NCBI GenBank assembly: GCA_946480915.1
Contig: CAMLLO010000012.1
Location: forward strand, 75,010 to 139,009
Source: an uncultured Sphingobacteriaceae bacterium
GTDB lineage: Bacteria; Bacteroidota; Bacteroidia; Sphingobacteriales; Sphingobacteriaceae
DNA: 64,000 bases
Direction: 5' to 3'
Part shown: piece by piece, positions 44,411-53,366 of the stretch
How the letters are laid out: every line of letters starts with the position of its first letter
Numbering within the stretch: the stretch's first letter is position 1
Position numbers and translations under genes: made by a program
Notes under the pieces: model-generated
What the model saw: only the letters and a program-made list of their open reading frames with translations
Database searches by the model: none
What the model was told of the DNA's origin: nothing

Positions 44411-44430
44411 CAGCTGGTACCACGAAAAAA
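44411..44430 (+). repeat. attR, 20-bp direct repeat
   Basis: Identical to 30951-30970. Here, not at attL, the site has inverted 7-nt arms gtggtac (44405-44411) and gtaccac (44417-44423) around 5 nt. Confidence 0.9.
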
Positions 44431-44462
44431 AACCTGATTTTTCATTAAATCAGGTTTTTTTT
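44431..44462 (+). terminator. Original chromosomal tRNA-Phe terminator
   Basis: Perfect 10-bp stem aacctgattt/aaatcaggtt with a 6-nt loop and a T8 run, now separated from the tRNA by the element. Confidence 0.85.
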
Positions 44463-44854
44463 ATGTTTTAAATGCATCTTTTCTAAATCTGTCGAAAGGT
44501 TCGCTCCTAGCACTCGCTTAATTTCTCGGTATGTCTTTATAGAGATTTTCGTCTATCTGCAGTTTGGGTAAAGAGTTTCATGGCTTAAGGCCTTACAGAA
44601 TCCGTATATTCATACTTCAGGATTTTCAGAGTCTTAAAGAGTAAAGTGCATTAGACTGTTTGACTGTTACCTAAAAGGATACTTACAGATATAAATTGCA
44701 CTTATCGAGTTATCATCAGCGAATTAATATATAGGTTCGATGTCTTCCGGTAGTTTCGAACTTCTGCCCGAAAACTCGCTGCTTCAATGGGTTTTTTCTT
44801 TGGAAGAAAACTGGGAAACAGATTTTTGTTTTTTCTGATTCGTAAAGTCAAAGA
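44463..44854. other. Region right of the element
   Basis: About 390 bp without a gene or clear repeat. Nothing further is seen in it. Confidence 0.5.
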
Positions 44855-46297
44855 TTAAGACATAGTGCTTGCACACAGATATGGACTTACTTCGAATTTG
44901 TTTGACTCCTTCAGCGCCTTAAACCCTCCCTTGATATCGATCAAATTGGTGTATCCTCTGGCTCTTAATATCGAATTGAAGATCATAGAGCGATAGCCTC
45001 CGGCACAATGCACATAGTATGGTTTATCTCTGTCTATCTGGACCATGTTCTTATTAATATATTCCAGAGCTGCATTTTCTGAATTAATTAGGTGTTCTGA
45101 GTAGTGTTCAGTGTTCTTCCGAACGTCAAGGATGTTTACCTCTGCGCCATTTTTTATTCTTTCGGCTAGTTCTTCTGTTGAGATAGACTCTATAGAATCT
45201 ATTTCTTTACCCGCGGCTTTCCATTTTTCAATCCCGCCCTTTAAGTAGCCGATAGCATTGTCATAGCCAACCCTGGCCAGGCGTGTCACCACCTCTTCCT
45301 CACGGCCCTCATCCATAATGATCAATAATTCTTGTTTGATGTCGGGAATTAAGGTTCCAACCCATGGAGCAAAGCTTCCGTCGATCCCAATATTGATTGA
45401 GTTTGGCACAAATCCTTTCGCGAATGTTTGGGGATCGCGGGTGTCAAGGAGCAGGGCTCTGCTTTCATTTGCTGCCGCTTCAAAAGCATCGGGCTCTAAT
45501 GCCTGTGTCCCTTTTTTCAATACTGTTTCAAAACTTTCGTATCCTTCTTTATTCAATTTCACATTGAGAGGAAAGTAGGCCGGAGGAGGCGTCAGACCTT
45601 GTGTTACCTCTTTAATAAATTCGTCCCGCGTCATATTCGCCCGTAAGGCGTAATTTGTTTTTTTCTGGTTCCCTAATATGTCAGAAGTTTCCTTACTCAT
45701 ATTCTTACCGCAGGCAGAGCCTGCACCGTGGGCCGGATAAACGGTGATATCATCGTTCAAAGGCATGATTTTGCTCCTCAAAGAATCGAAAAGAGTTCCT
45801 GCAAGGTCCTCTTGAGTCATATGCGCCGCTTTTTGTGCCAGGTCCGGACGGCCAACATCGCCGATAAACAAAGTATCTCCGGAGAACAGCGCAATTTCTT
45901 TGCCCTGCTCATCAATCAAAAGATAAGAAGTGGATTCCATTGTGTGGCCAGGGGTATGCAAAACCCTGATCGTGACATTGCCAATTTTAAACTCTTCACT
46001 ATCCTTTGCGACGTATGCCTCAAAACTTGGATTGGCGTTTGGACCAAAGATAATGGGAGCACCGGTTTGCCTTGAAAGGTCTACGTGCCCGGAAACAAAA
46101 TCTGCGTGAAAGTGGGTTTCGAAAACATATTTTATAGTCGCATTATTGCCTTTTGCTTTTTCTATATAGGGGCTGACTTCCCGTAAAGGATCAATAATCG
46201 CAACTTCGTTTCCTGATTGGATATAGTATGCACCCTGTGCTAAGCATCCGGTGTAAATCTGTTCGATAATCATATTTTGATTCGTGTTTTTTTTCAT
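44855..46297 (-). CDS. MBL-fold hydrolase fused to two rhodanese domains (persulfide dioxygenase-like)
   Basis: A 480-residue protein. Residues ~10-240 are an ETHE1-like metallo-beta-lactamase fold with HFHADFVSGH, LHTPGHTMESTSY, FSGDTLFIGDVGRPDL and YPAHGAGSACG. Two rhodanese domains follow: the first (LLLDTRDPQTFAKGFVPNS) lacks a catalytic Cys, the second has it in YYVHCAGGYRSM. The family oxidises glutathione persulfide and transfers sulfur. Next to TauE/SafE, DUF305 and Crp genes it fits a sulfide/persulfide detoxification island. Start ATG at 46297; an ATG eight codons in is possible. Confidence 0.9.
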   Translation of the reverse strand: MKKNTNQNMIIEQIYTGCLAQGAYYIQSGNEVAIIDPLREVSPYIEKAKGNNATIKYVFETHFHADFVSGHVDLSRQTGAPIIFGPNANPSFEAYVAKDSEEFKIGNVTIRVLHTPGHTMESTSYLLIDEQGKEIALFSGDTLFIGDVGRPDLAQKAAHMTQEDLAGTLFDSLRSKIMPLNDDITVYPAHGAGSACGKNMSKETSDILGNQKKTNYALRANMTRDEFIKEVTQGLTPPPAYFPLNVKLNKEGYESFETVLKKGTQALEPDAFEAAANESRALLLDTRDPQTFAKGFVPNSINIGIDGSFAPWVGTLIPDIKQELLIIMDEGREEEVVTRLARVGYDNAIGYLKGGIEKWKAAGKEIDSIESISTEELAERIKNGAEVNILDVRKNTEHYSEHLINSENAALEYINKNMVQIDRDKPYYVHCAGGYRSMIFNSILRARGYTNLIDIKGGFKALKESNKFEVSPYLCASTMS

Positions 46298-46432
46298 GAG
46301 GGTATATGTTGTTATTAATTCTGCCTGATGTTAGGTTGTTTACGCTTTTTAAAGACGGATTCAGCAGCGTATTTATACTGCAAATTTCGGGATCTGCTAA
46401 AGTCCGGACGGTGACTTTTATTACACAAGAAA

Positions 46433-47227
46433 TTATCCGCTGATTTCTTTAATAATGATATAAATGCCCATCACAAGGACAAACCAGCCAAAGCCTTTTT
46501 TAAGCTTTTCTGCCGCAATTTTTTTACTCAACAGTCCACCAACAAATATTCCGGCGACGGCGATTGCAGTGATTGAGAGAAGAAAGCTCCAGTGGATATT
46601 GAAGTGTCCTAAATCTCCGGCAAAACCGAATAAGGAATTCATCGCTATGATGATAAGAGAGGTTCCTACGGCTTTTTTCATTGGTAATTTTACCAGGAAA
46701 ATAAGCGCAGGTATCAATAGAAAGCCGCCACCTGCACCGAGCAGACCTGTAACTAAACCAATGCTAATGCCATATCCCAGAAGCTTAAAGAACTTGATAC
46801 AATCAGAGCACTCCTTCTCTGGTTCGGCATTACCCGTATCGCGGATCATGCTGATGGAGGCAATCAACATGAGTATACCGAAAAGAACCATAGTAAGAAA
46901 GGATTCTGTAACTGTAAAAGTGCCGATTGTTATTATTTCTTTAGGGATAATTGGGATCAGCAACTTTCGGGTTGCAAAAACGGTGACTACGGAAGCTGCA
47001 CCAAAAAATAAAGCAGCTTTCAAATTTACCAAACCTTTACGGAGGTTACCGACTGAGCCTATTAAGCTTGTGAAACCAACAATAAACAAAGAGTAAGAGG
47101 TTGCAAGCAAGGGTGGCACCCCGAACAGATACACCATTACCGGCACGGTAAGGATGGAGCCTCCACCACCTATTAAGCCCAGAGAGATTCCAATTAAAGC
47201 TGATGCCAGATATCCTAATAATTCCAT
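46433..47227 (-). CDS. TauE/SafE family sulfite/sulfur-anion exporter
   Basis: The ATG at 47227 gives 264 residues (MELLGYLASALIGISLGLIGGGGSILTVPVM). About eight membrane helices. Both repeated half-domain motifs of the family are present: GLIGGGGSILTVPVMVYLFG in the first half and GLLGAGGGFLLIPALIFLVKLPMKKAVGTSL in the second. Members export sulfite, thiosulfate or related anions. The upstream gene order (with the MBL-rhodanese gene 135 bp downstream) suggests export of oxidised sulfur. Confidence 0.92.
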   Translation of the reverse strand: MELLGYLASALIGISLGLIGGGGSILTVPVMVYLFGVPPLLATSYSLFIVGFTSLIGSVGNLRKGLVNLKAALFFGAASVVTVFATRKLLIPIIPKEIITIGTFTVTESFLTMVLFGILMLIASISMIRDTGNAEPEKECSDCIKFFKLLGYGISIGLVTGLLGAGGGFLLIPALIFLVKLPMKKAVGTSLIIIAMNSLFGFAGDLGHFNIHWSFLLSITAIAVAGIFVGGLLSKKIAAEKLKKGFGWFVLVMGIYIIIKEISG

Positions 47228-47390
47228 GATTATAAAGGTCGAGCTTAAATTTTCTGGAGTTTGTGACAAAAGTCACCGGGCATAACTTGCACTGACGAAA
47301 AAAGATAGCCCGATAGCGGCTTGTGTTTTTACCCGAACACCCTTAGCGTGGTGTTTAGCTGAACACATTGTCGTTTGTTGCTCAATCTTT

Positions 47391-47858
47391 TTATCTGTGT
47401 TTCATCTGCTCCAGCATTTGTTTCATCTCAGCAATTTCCTTTTCCTGCGACCGTATGATTTGCTCTGACAATTTTTTTAATTCAGGATTTTGAAGTTTTG
47501 CCTTTCGGCTTACCATAATAGCCGAAGAATGATGTGGAATCATTGCTTTGATATATTGCCTGTCAGAGACCAAGGTTTGATTTCTCAAAAATACAAGTGC
47601 CAATACGAATACTATGACACAAGTTGCTGTTATAATTTGGTTTAATTTTTTATTTTGATACATCATCGGCATCATAAAAAGCATTAACAGGGTCATAGGT
47701 GCCACCATAAGGAGAGACATATAAGCGCGGGTGGCGCTCAAATACAAATGATCCGGTGTGTCGATATTTAAAAACATTACCAGGTACATAATGATAAAGG
47801 ATATACATAGCATCAGTGCGAATCTTTTATAATTAGTTTCTTTATTCTCCATGGGCAT
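47391..47858 (-). CDS. DUF305-type membrane protein
   Basis: About 155 residues. Four hydrophobic segments (FALMLCISFIIMYLVMFL, YMSLLMVAPMTLLMLFMM, IITATCVIVFVLALVFL) precede a periplasmic DUF305 helix pair: IKAMIPHHSSAIMVSRKAKLQNPELKKLSEQIIRSQEKEIAEMKQML. The HHSSA and Met residues could bind copper or other metals. Start uncertain between 47858 and 47852. Transcribed in the direction of the TauE gene, 160 bp apart. Confidence 0.82.
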   Translation of the reverse strand: MPMENKETNYKRFALMLCISFIIMYLVMFLNIDTPDHLYLSATRAYMSLLMVAPMTLLMLFMMPMMYQNKKLNQIITATCVIVFVLALVFLRNQTLVSDRQYIKAMIPHHSSAIMVSRKAKLQNPELKKLSEQIIRSQEKEIAEMKQMLEQMKHR

Positions 47859-48172
47859 CAATTTAAATATCAGTTATTTCGGATCAGCCTCTTTGCCTAC
47901 CGAAAACTTGTGTCTTAAAAAGTACATCAGGCGTCGGGTATTTGTTTTATAATTTGCTTAGGTCTAGCATATCCTTGCTTCCCTGCGAAGCTTTTTTCGG
48001 TCCGGGTAGGGTCTATCAGTCTTATCCAAAGTGTTGCCTGGCCCGCAAATGCAATTTTTTATGGGAGCCTTTTTGTATGCTGCCCGGGGAGAGCCCTCCT
48101 GATTTACAACAATCATTACATCGGCTGACCTTCATCATCCACCGGTTCCTTTCTAATCAAATATCTTTAACT
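47859..48172. other. Divergent intergenic region
   Basis: About 310 bp between the DUF305 gene (-) and the LolA-like gene (+). The LolA-like frame stays open upstream to 47942, but no signal-like sequence appears there. No clear TAnnTTTG site is seen. Confidence 0.45.
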
Positions 48173-48913
48173 ATGCGCTGCCTCCTAATTCTTTTTTTCT
48201 TCTTCTTTTGTCTCAGGATACATGCGCAATCAGCCTATGAAATAGTAAAAAAGGCTGATGATAAAATGCGTGGAAAAACCTCTCAGTCCCTCATGCTAAT
48301 CCGGACAGTTCGGCCGACATGGACACGCGAAATGGAAATGCGTACCTGGATGAAGGGCACCACCTTTGCTCTGATAAAGGTCCTCGCTCCTGCAAAAGAC
48401 CGCGGGATCAGCTTTCTGAAAAAGAAAAAGGAGGTTTGGAACTGGCTCCCGTCCTTAGAACGTACCATTAAGTTGCCACCTTCTATGATGTCGCAATCGT
48501 GGATGGGCACAGATTTCACCAATGATGACCTGGTGAAAGAATCTTCCGCACTCGAAGACTATACCCATACCATTGCCGGAGACACCATAATAAATGGAAG
48601 AAGCTGCTACATCATCAGGTTTACGCCAAAACCCGATGCTGCCGTTGTTTGGGGTAAACTGCTGGTAAGTATCGACAAAAAAGATTTCCTCGAACTGCAT
48701 ACACTGTTCTTTGATGAAGATGGAAGTTTGCTGAACATCATGAATGCCTACGATATTAAGATGATGGGCGGGCGGTTAATACCTTCCCGGCTGGAGATGA
48801 TTCCGGTAGATAAAAAGAATCAGAAGACTGTTATCATTTACAAGTCCATTGTATTCAATCAACCCATTAATGATAGCTTCTTCACCGTCGAAAACATGAA
48901 ACAACTCAACTGA
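48173..48913 (+). CDS. LolA-like outer-membrane lipoprotein-sorting protein
   Basis: The ATG at 48173 places a signal peptide (MRCLLILFFFFFCLRIHAQ) at the start and gives 246 residues. The mature part has the LolA-like/DUF4292-type pattern (AYEIVKKADDKMRGKTSQSLMLIRTVRPTWTREMEMRTWMKG; PPSMMSQSWMGTDFTNDDLVKESS) of proteins that bind hydrophobic cargo in the periplasm. First gene of a compact five-gene operon with two permeases, an ATPase and an outer-membrane barrel. Its cargo is unknown. Confidence 0.85.
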   Translation: MRCLLILFFFFFCLRIHAQSAYEIVKKADDKMRGKTSQSLMLIRTVRPTWTREMEMRTWMKGTTFALIKVLAPAKDRGISFLKKKKEVWNWLPSLERTIKLPPSMMSQSWMGTDFTNDDLVKESSALEDYTHTIAGDTIINGRSCYIIRFTPKPDAAVVWGKLLVSIDKKDFLELHTLFFDEDGSLLNIMNAYDIKMMGGRLIPSRLEMIPVDKKNQKTVIIYKSIVFNQPINDSFFTVENMKQLN

Positions 48914-48914
48914 T

Positions 48915-50132
48915 ATGTGGCTTCTCGGTCTGGCATGGAAAAACCTTTGGCGAAATAAACAACGAACCCTGATCACGATGGCGGCGGTTTTTTTTGCGGT
49001 CATTCTCACCACTGTAGTCAGCAGTTTGCAGAAAGGGGTATTTGAAAATCTTATTAAGAATCTCGTAAGCTTTTATTCTGGATACATCCAGGTACATCAA
49101 AAAGGATATTGGAATGAACAGACTCTTGAAAATACCTTTCGGCAGGACGCTGAGACCGAAAAAAAAATACGCTCCGATCCATTAGTAACCGGAATAGCCC
49201 CCCGACTGGAATCTTTCGCGCTTGCCGCTTCTGCCGAACTAACAAAGGGATGTTTAGTAGTTGGGATGGTTCCGGAGGAAGAGAACAAAGTTACCCGTCT
49301 GGAAGAGAAAGTGGTTATCGGAAGCTATCTAAAACCTGAAGATGAAGCTGTATTATTATCTGAAGGTCTTTCTAAGAGACTGAAACTCCGTATGGGCGAC
49401 ACACTGGTGTTAATCGGGCAGGGTTATCATGGTGCTACTGCCGCCGGAAAATTTCCAGTCAAGGGTATACTACGGTTCGGCTCGCCCGAGCTAAACGACA
49501 AAACGGCATTTTTACCACTGCAAGCTGCCCAAACGCTTTATTCGGCAGAGAACCAACTCAGTTCTTATGTATTGTCGGTTAGCGAACCCGAAAATCTCCG
49601 CAAAATTACCGACCGCCTCCGGCCTCTACTTGGCAATCGATATGAAGTATTAAGCTGGGAAGAAATGATGCCCGATGTGAATCAACATATACGTACAGAC
49701 ACAGCAAGTATGTCGATCATAACCGCCATACTGTACCTCTTAATATGCTTTGGGATTTTCGGCACCTTATTGATGATGATGGTAGAACGCCGGTTTGAGC
49801 TGGGAATGCTGGTGGCAATAGGAATGAAAAAACTTTGGCTTTGTCTTCTCATGCTGGCAGAATCGGCATTTACAGTACTAAGTGGCTGCATATTGGGAAT
49901 ACTGGCTAGCATACCGATCGTAATTTACCTCAAGGTAAATCCCATCACATTTAGTGGTCGGGTAGCCGAGATTTACGAACGCTTTGGTTTCGAGCCGATC
50001 TTTCCTTCATCTACCAATCCGGAAATTTTTCTGAACCAGGCCATGGTGATTTTGCTGCTCGCCCTGCTTCTGGCACTTTACCCGGTAATTAAGGTATTGC
50101 AGTTAGACCCGGTTAAAGCTATGAAACAATAG
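48915..50132 (+). CDS. ABC transporter permease, FtsX/MacB type (1)
   Basis: A 405-residue permease with the type VII topology: one N-terminal helix (LITMAAVFFAVILTTVVSSL), a large periplasmic domain and three C-terminal helices (SIITAILYLLICFGIFGTLLMMM, MLAESAFTVLSGCILGILASIPI, QAMVILLLALLLALYPVIKVL), ending in DPVKAMKQ. The start follows the LolA-like stop by 1 nt, so the genes are coupled. Such permeases extract lipoproteins or move substrates mechanically rather than across the inner membrane. Confidence 0.9.
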   Translation: MWLLGLAWKNLWRNKQRTLITMAAVFFAVILTTVVSSLQKGVFENLIKNLVSFYSGYIQVHQKGYWNEQTLENTFRQDAETEKKIRSDPLVTGIAPRLESFALAASAELTKGCLVVGMVPEEENKVTRLEEKVVIGSYLKPEDEAVLLSEGLSKRLKLRMGDTLVLIGQGYHGATAAGKFPVKGILRFGSPELNDKTAFLPLQAAQTLYSAENQLSSYVLSVSEPENLRKITDRLRPLLGNRYEVLSWEEMMPDVNQHIRTDTASMSIITAILYLLICFGIFGTLLMMMVERRFELGMLVAIGMKKLWLCLLMLAESAFTVLSGCILGILASIPIVIYLKVNPITFSGRVAEIYERFGFEPIFPSSTNPEIFLNQAMVILLLALLLALYPVIKVLQLDPVKAMKQ

Positions 50133-50141
50133 ATTTTTGCG

Positions 50142-51359
50142 ATGATACTTTTGAGAATGGCCTGGAGGAATGTATGGAGAAACAGAGCGAGGAGTATTAC
50201 TCTTATCTGCTCGGTGGCGGTTGGCCTCTTTGCCGGAGTATTTGTGCTGGCCATTTATCAGGGAATGCTTAAAAGCCGGGTCAGAACGGTTATCAGAGAT
50301 GAGGTATCGCATATTCAAATCCATCATCCTCTTTTCAGAAACGACTATGAAGCCATTTATACGTTGCCGCAGATGGAGAAGCTGGAAGCACAATTGCAGA
50401 ACGTCGGCCAGATTGAACAACTTTCCGCCCGGAGCATAGCGGAGGGAATGCTGGCTACGGGAACAGGAAGCAATGGGGTAGAAATACGCGGAGTGGATCC
50501 GGTGAATGAACGAGAGGTTTCCAATTTGGATGAAAAGATATTTGAAGGCGCTTATTTTGATACAGGGTTAAAAAATCAGCTGCTGATAGGAGGGAAGCTT
50601 GCTGAAAAGATGAAACTAAAGCTAAACAATAAAGTAGTGCTTTCTTTCACCGACAAGGATAATAATTTAATTTCGGCAGCCTTCCGCATAAAAGGCATTT
50701 ACCGGTCTACAAATACACCACTCGACGAACGGATTGTTTACGTAAAGAGATCAGACTTAAATCCACTGCTAAATATTGGTGGCGGCGCACATGAAATAGC
50801 CTTGCTTCTAAAAAACGACGACAGCCTCGATGCCCTGCAATCGCGGCTGCAGACAAAATATTCTAAGCTTTCCGTTCAAAACTGGAAAGAACTATCGCCC
50901 GAAACGGAAATGAGTGTGGCTACGGTGAACCAGTTCTCGATCATCATTATTATCATTATCATGCTCGCACTGGCCTTCGGCATCGTTAACACCATGTTAA
51001 TGGCTATACTCGAGCGCAGACGTGAAACCGGTATGATGATGGCTCTTGGCATGAATAAGCCGAAAGTGTTTTCAGTCATCCTTTTAGAAACCATTTTCTT
51101 GACCCTGGCAGGGCTGCCTGTGGGACTGCTTATTGCCTGGGGATTGAGCCTGTATACTGGCACCTATGGCATTAACATTAGTTCCTTTGCCAAGGAGGCA
51201 ATGTCCTCTTTTGGTTACGGAAGCATTATCTACCCTGAATTCCCCTTCCAATATGTAACAACTGTGTTGCTCATTGTAGTTATCACAGCGGTGCTTTCTG
51301 CAATATTTCCCGCCATAAAGGCTTTGAGTATACCTCCTGTAGAGGCCTTAAAAAAATAA
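50142..51359 (+). CDS. ABC transporter permease, FtsX/MacB type (2)
   Basis: The second 405-residue permease of the pair, with the same topology (MAWRNVWRNRARSITLICSVAVGLFAGVFVLAIY; QFSIIIIIIIMLALAFGIVNTMLMAILERRRETGMMMALG; VTTVLLIVVITAVLSAIFPAIKAL) and end PPVEALKK. Two different permeases suggest a heterodimer, as in LolCE. It lies 9 nt after the first permease gene. Confidence 0.9.
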   Translation: MILLRMAWRNVWRNRARSITLICSVAVGLFAGVFVLAIYQGMLKSRVRTVIRDEVSHIQIHHPLFRNDYEAIYTLPQMEKLEAQLQNVGQIEQLSARSIAEGMLATGTGSNGVEIRGVDPVNEREVSNLDEKIFEGAYFDTGLKNQLLIGGKLAEKMKLKLNNKVVLSFTDKDNNLISAAFRIKGIYRSTNTPLDERIVYVKRSDLNPLLNIGGGAHEIALLLKNDDSLDALQSRLQTKYSKLSVQNWKELSPETEMSVATVNQFSIIIIIIIMLALAFGIVNTMLMAILERRRETGMMMALGMNKPKVFSVILLETIFLTLAGLPVGLLIAWGLSLYTGTYGINISSFAKEAMSSFGYGSIIYPEFPFQYVTTVLLIVVITAVLSAIFPAIKALSIPPVEALKK

Positions 51360-51362
51360 ACA

Positions 51363-52085
51363 ATGAACACAGTAATAGATGCACATAATATCAGCAAGAT
51401 CTATAACAAGGGTACCATTCCCGTGTATGCCATCAGCAATGTGCACCTGCATGTAGAGCAGGGAGAATTCTCAGCGCTGGTGGGTCCTTCCGGATCCGGA
51501 AAGACTACCTTGCTGAACCTGATCGGAGGGTTAGACAGTCCGGATGAAGGAAGAATTATCATCAATGGCGTGAACATCACACAACTACGTCCCAGCCAGC
51601 TGATTGATTTTCGGCTTCATAATATCGGTTTTGTATTTCAGTCGTTCAACCTGGTTCCTGTATTAACGGCAAAAGAGAATGTGGAATTCATCATGCAGTT
51701 GCAGGGTCTTCCGAAAAAGCAACGGGACGAACGGGTGCTCGCTTTGTTTAAGGAAATAGGACTCGAAGATAAGATGGACGCCCGGCCCTCACAACTGTCT
51801 GGCGGTCAGCAGCAACGAGTTGCCGTGGCACGGGCACTTGCTTCTAAACCGCAGTTTGTATTAGCCGACGAGCCTACCGCCAATCTTGACAGTAAATCGG
51901 CCGCAACCCTGCTGGATATCATGTCTCAGTTGAACCGTCAGGAAAATATCACTTTCCTGTTTTCTACGCACGATCCGCGGGTAATCGAACGGGCCAGAAG
52001 GGTAATTACGCTCACCGATGGACGAATAATCTCTGATACCGCCGTGGTAGACACCTCGCATCAGGCCGAAAAAGCAAAATCCTGA
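51363..52085 (+). CDS. ABC transporter ATP-binding protein (LolD/MacB-like)
   Basis: A 240-residue ATPase with Walker A GPSGSGKTTLLNL, Q-loop FVFQSFNLVP, signature LSGGQQQRVAVARAL, Walker B FVLADEPTANLD and the H-loop FLFSTHDPRV. It is the LolD/MacB/FtsE subtype that powers FtsX-type permeases. It starts 3 nt after the second permease gene. Confidence 0.93.
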   Translation: MNTVIDAHNISKIYNKGTIPVYAISNVHLHVEQGEFSALVGPSGSGKTTLLNLIGGLDSPDEGRIIINGVNITQLRPSQLIDFRLHNIGFVFQSFNLVPVLTAKENVEFIMQLQGLPKKQRDERVLALFKEIGLEDKMDARPSQLSGGQQQRVAVARALASKPQFVLADEPTANLDSKSAATLLDIMSQLNRQENITFLFSTHDPRVIERARRVITLTDGRIISDTAVVDTSHQAEKAKS

Positions 52086-52090
52086 CTAGT

Positions 52091-53272
52091 ATGAACCAAG
52101 CGCTTTATTTTCTGCTTTTGCTGTTTTTTCAGATCTGTGCAGCTGCTGATAGTCATGGGCAAGACAGTCTTCCTGCTACTGATACCATTGAAAAACAGAA
52201 AAGATTTGAGCTAAAGAGCTATCTGAAAAATCTGGAATATATTAGCTTCAGCAATGGCTTTAGCCACTCAATGAGTAATAACCTGGTGCACAACAGGATC
52301 AATATGAAATGGAAACCGGCAGAAAATTTCACTGCCGCGCTGGAGGTTCGAAATCGGTTGTTCTGGGGCGAAGAAGTAAAAAACAATCCGGTTTTTAAAG
52401 AACTTTTGGAGAATCCGACGGAAGCTATCAGCCTGTCAAAAGTCTGGTCCGGTAGCCGGTCGGTAATCTTTCACACCAATGTAGAGCGGTTGTGGGCCGA
52501 ATATCATACCGATCAATTGAATTTCCGCATAGGCAGGCAACGCATTAACTGGGGAATCAACACGCTTTGGAATCCAAACGACCTTTTTAATACCTATAAC
52601 TTTTTGGATTTCGACTACGAGGAACGTCCTGGTTCTGATGCTATAAAGGGGCAGTATAATTTCGGCTTTAATACTTACCTGGAAGTCGCCGCGGCTAGCA
52701 CCGGCCAGGAGGAACAGATTGCGGCTATGAAGTTATTTACCAATAAGTGGAGCTACGACTTCCAGTTGGTAGGTGCATGGTATCTGCAACAATGGGCGGC
52801 AGGATCTGGCTGGGCAGGAAGTATCCGCGATGCCGGTTTCAAGGGAGAACTTCTGTATTTTTTCAAATCTCCTAAGGCAAAAGACCAGTTGAATGTCAGT
52901 CTGGAATTCGACTATATGTTTGAAAAGGAATGGTATTTTAATCTGGCAGGGCTCTATAATAAGCGAGGGATAAATCAGCAAATTCCTAGTCTCGAAAGTT
53001 TGGATTTTCGCTTGTCTCCCAAAAATTTGATTCCGATGAAGTGGACGCTCGCCATAACTGCGAACAAACCGATTAATCCGCTTTTGCAGGCTGGCTTTAC
53101 CGGAACGTATTCGCCGGGACCTGATTTAATAATCCTGTATCCTTCGCTTCGGTACAATCTTGCCACCAACCTCGATGTAGATTTGGTGTGGCAATCGTTT
53201 CTGGCAGGCATAGAGGGTGGGTTAAATGATTTGAACCATACCGCTTTCCTGCGTTTTAAGTGGAGCTTCTGA
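52091..53272 (+). CDS. Outer-membrane beta-barrel protein (DUF1302-like)
   Basis: A 393-residue exported protein: signal peptide (LYFLLLLFFQICAAADSHGQ), then alternating strands with aromatic girdles (FTAALEVRNRLFWGEE, LNFRIGRQRINWGINTLWNPNDLFNTYNFLDFDYEERPGSDAIKGQY) and a C-terminal strand ending in Phe (HTAFLRFKWSF). It is of the DUF1302/porin-like type and is the outer-membrane part of this operon. This combination (LolA-like, two FtsX permeases, ATPase, barrel) suggests a trans-envelope lipid/lipoprotein route. Confidence 0.82.
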   Translation: MNQALYFLLLLFFQICAAADSHGQDSLPATDTIEKQKRFELKSYLKNLEYISFSNGFSHSMSNNLVHNRINMKWKPAENFTAALEVRNRLFWGEEVKNNPVFKELLENPTEAISLSKVWSGSRSVIFHTNVERLWAEYHTDQLNFRIGRQRINWGINTLWNPNDLFNTYNFLDFDYEERPGSDAIKGQYNFGFNTYLEVAAASTGQEEQIAAMKLFTNKWSYDFQLVGAWYLQQWAAGSGWAGSIRDAGFKGELLYFFKSPKAKDQLNVSLEFDYMFEKEWYFNLAGLYNKRGINQQIPSLESLDFRLSPKNLIPMKWTLAITANKPINPLLQAGFTGTYSPGPDLIILYPSLRYNLATNLDVDLVWQSFLAGIEGGLNDLNHTAFLRFKWSF

Positions 53273-53366
53273 GGAAATCTGGAGTTTGCATGAGCCTATT
53301 CATTCCCGGTTTTGGGTAAGCCCATGCGGTTCCATTTATGCAGAAGTTTTAATTCGGTGATCTGGA

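Larger units (their letters stand above)
30951..44430 (-). mobile_element. 13.46-kb integrated element in tRNA-Phe (reduced prophage or satellite)
   Basis: The boundaries are perfect 20-bp direct repeats at 30951-30970 and 44411-44430. A tyrosine integrase (42893-44239) sits beside the right end. Inside, 14 or so leftward genes cover replication (HTH, winged-helix, initiator-like, DnaC-like) and a tail module (638-aa protein, 899-aa tape measure, frameshifted chaperone-like gene). Two rightward genes fill the left end. No terminase, portal, protease, capsid, tail tube, baseplate spike, tail fibre or lysis gene is visible. The region appears more A+T-rich than its flanks. Whether it is decayed or a functional satellite cannot be told from sequence alone. 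Confidence 0.85.

Noticed and set aside
46464..47096. 210-codon plus-strand frame
   Set aside because: It is antisense to the TauE/SafE gene, whose repeated family motifs are unmistakable.
47942..48172. N-terminal extension of the LolA-like protein
   Set aside because: The extension has no similarity to a domain and would bury the signal peptide starting at 48173.
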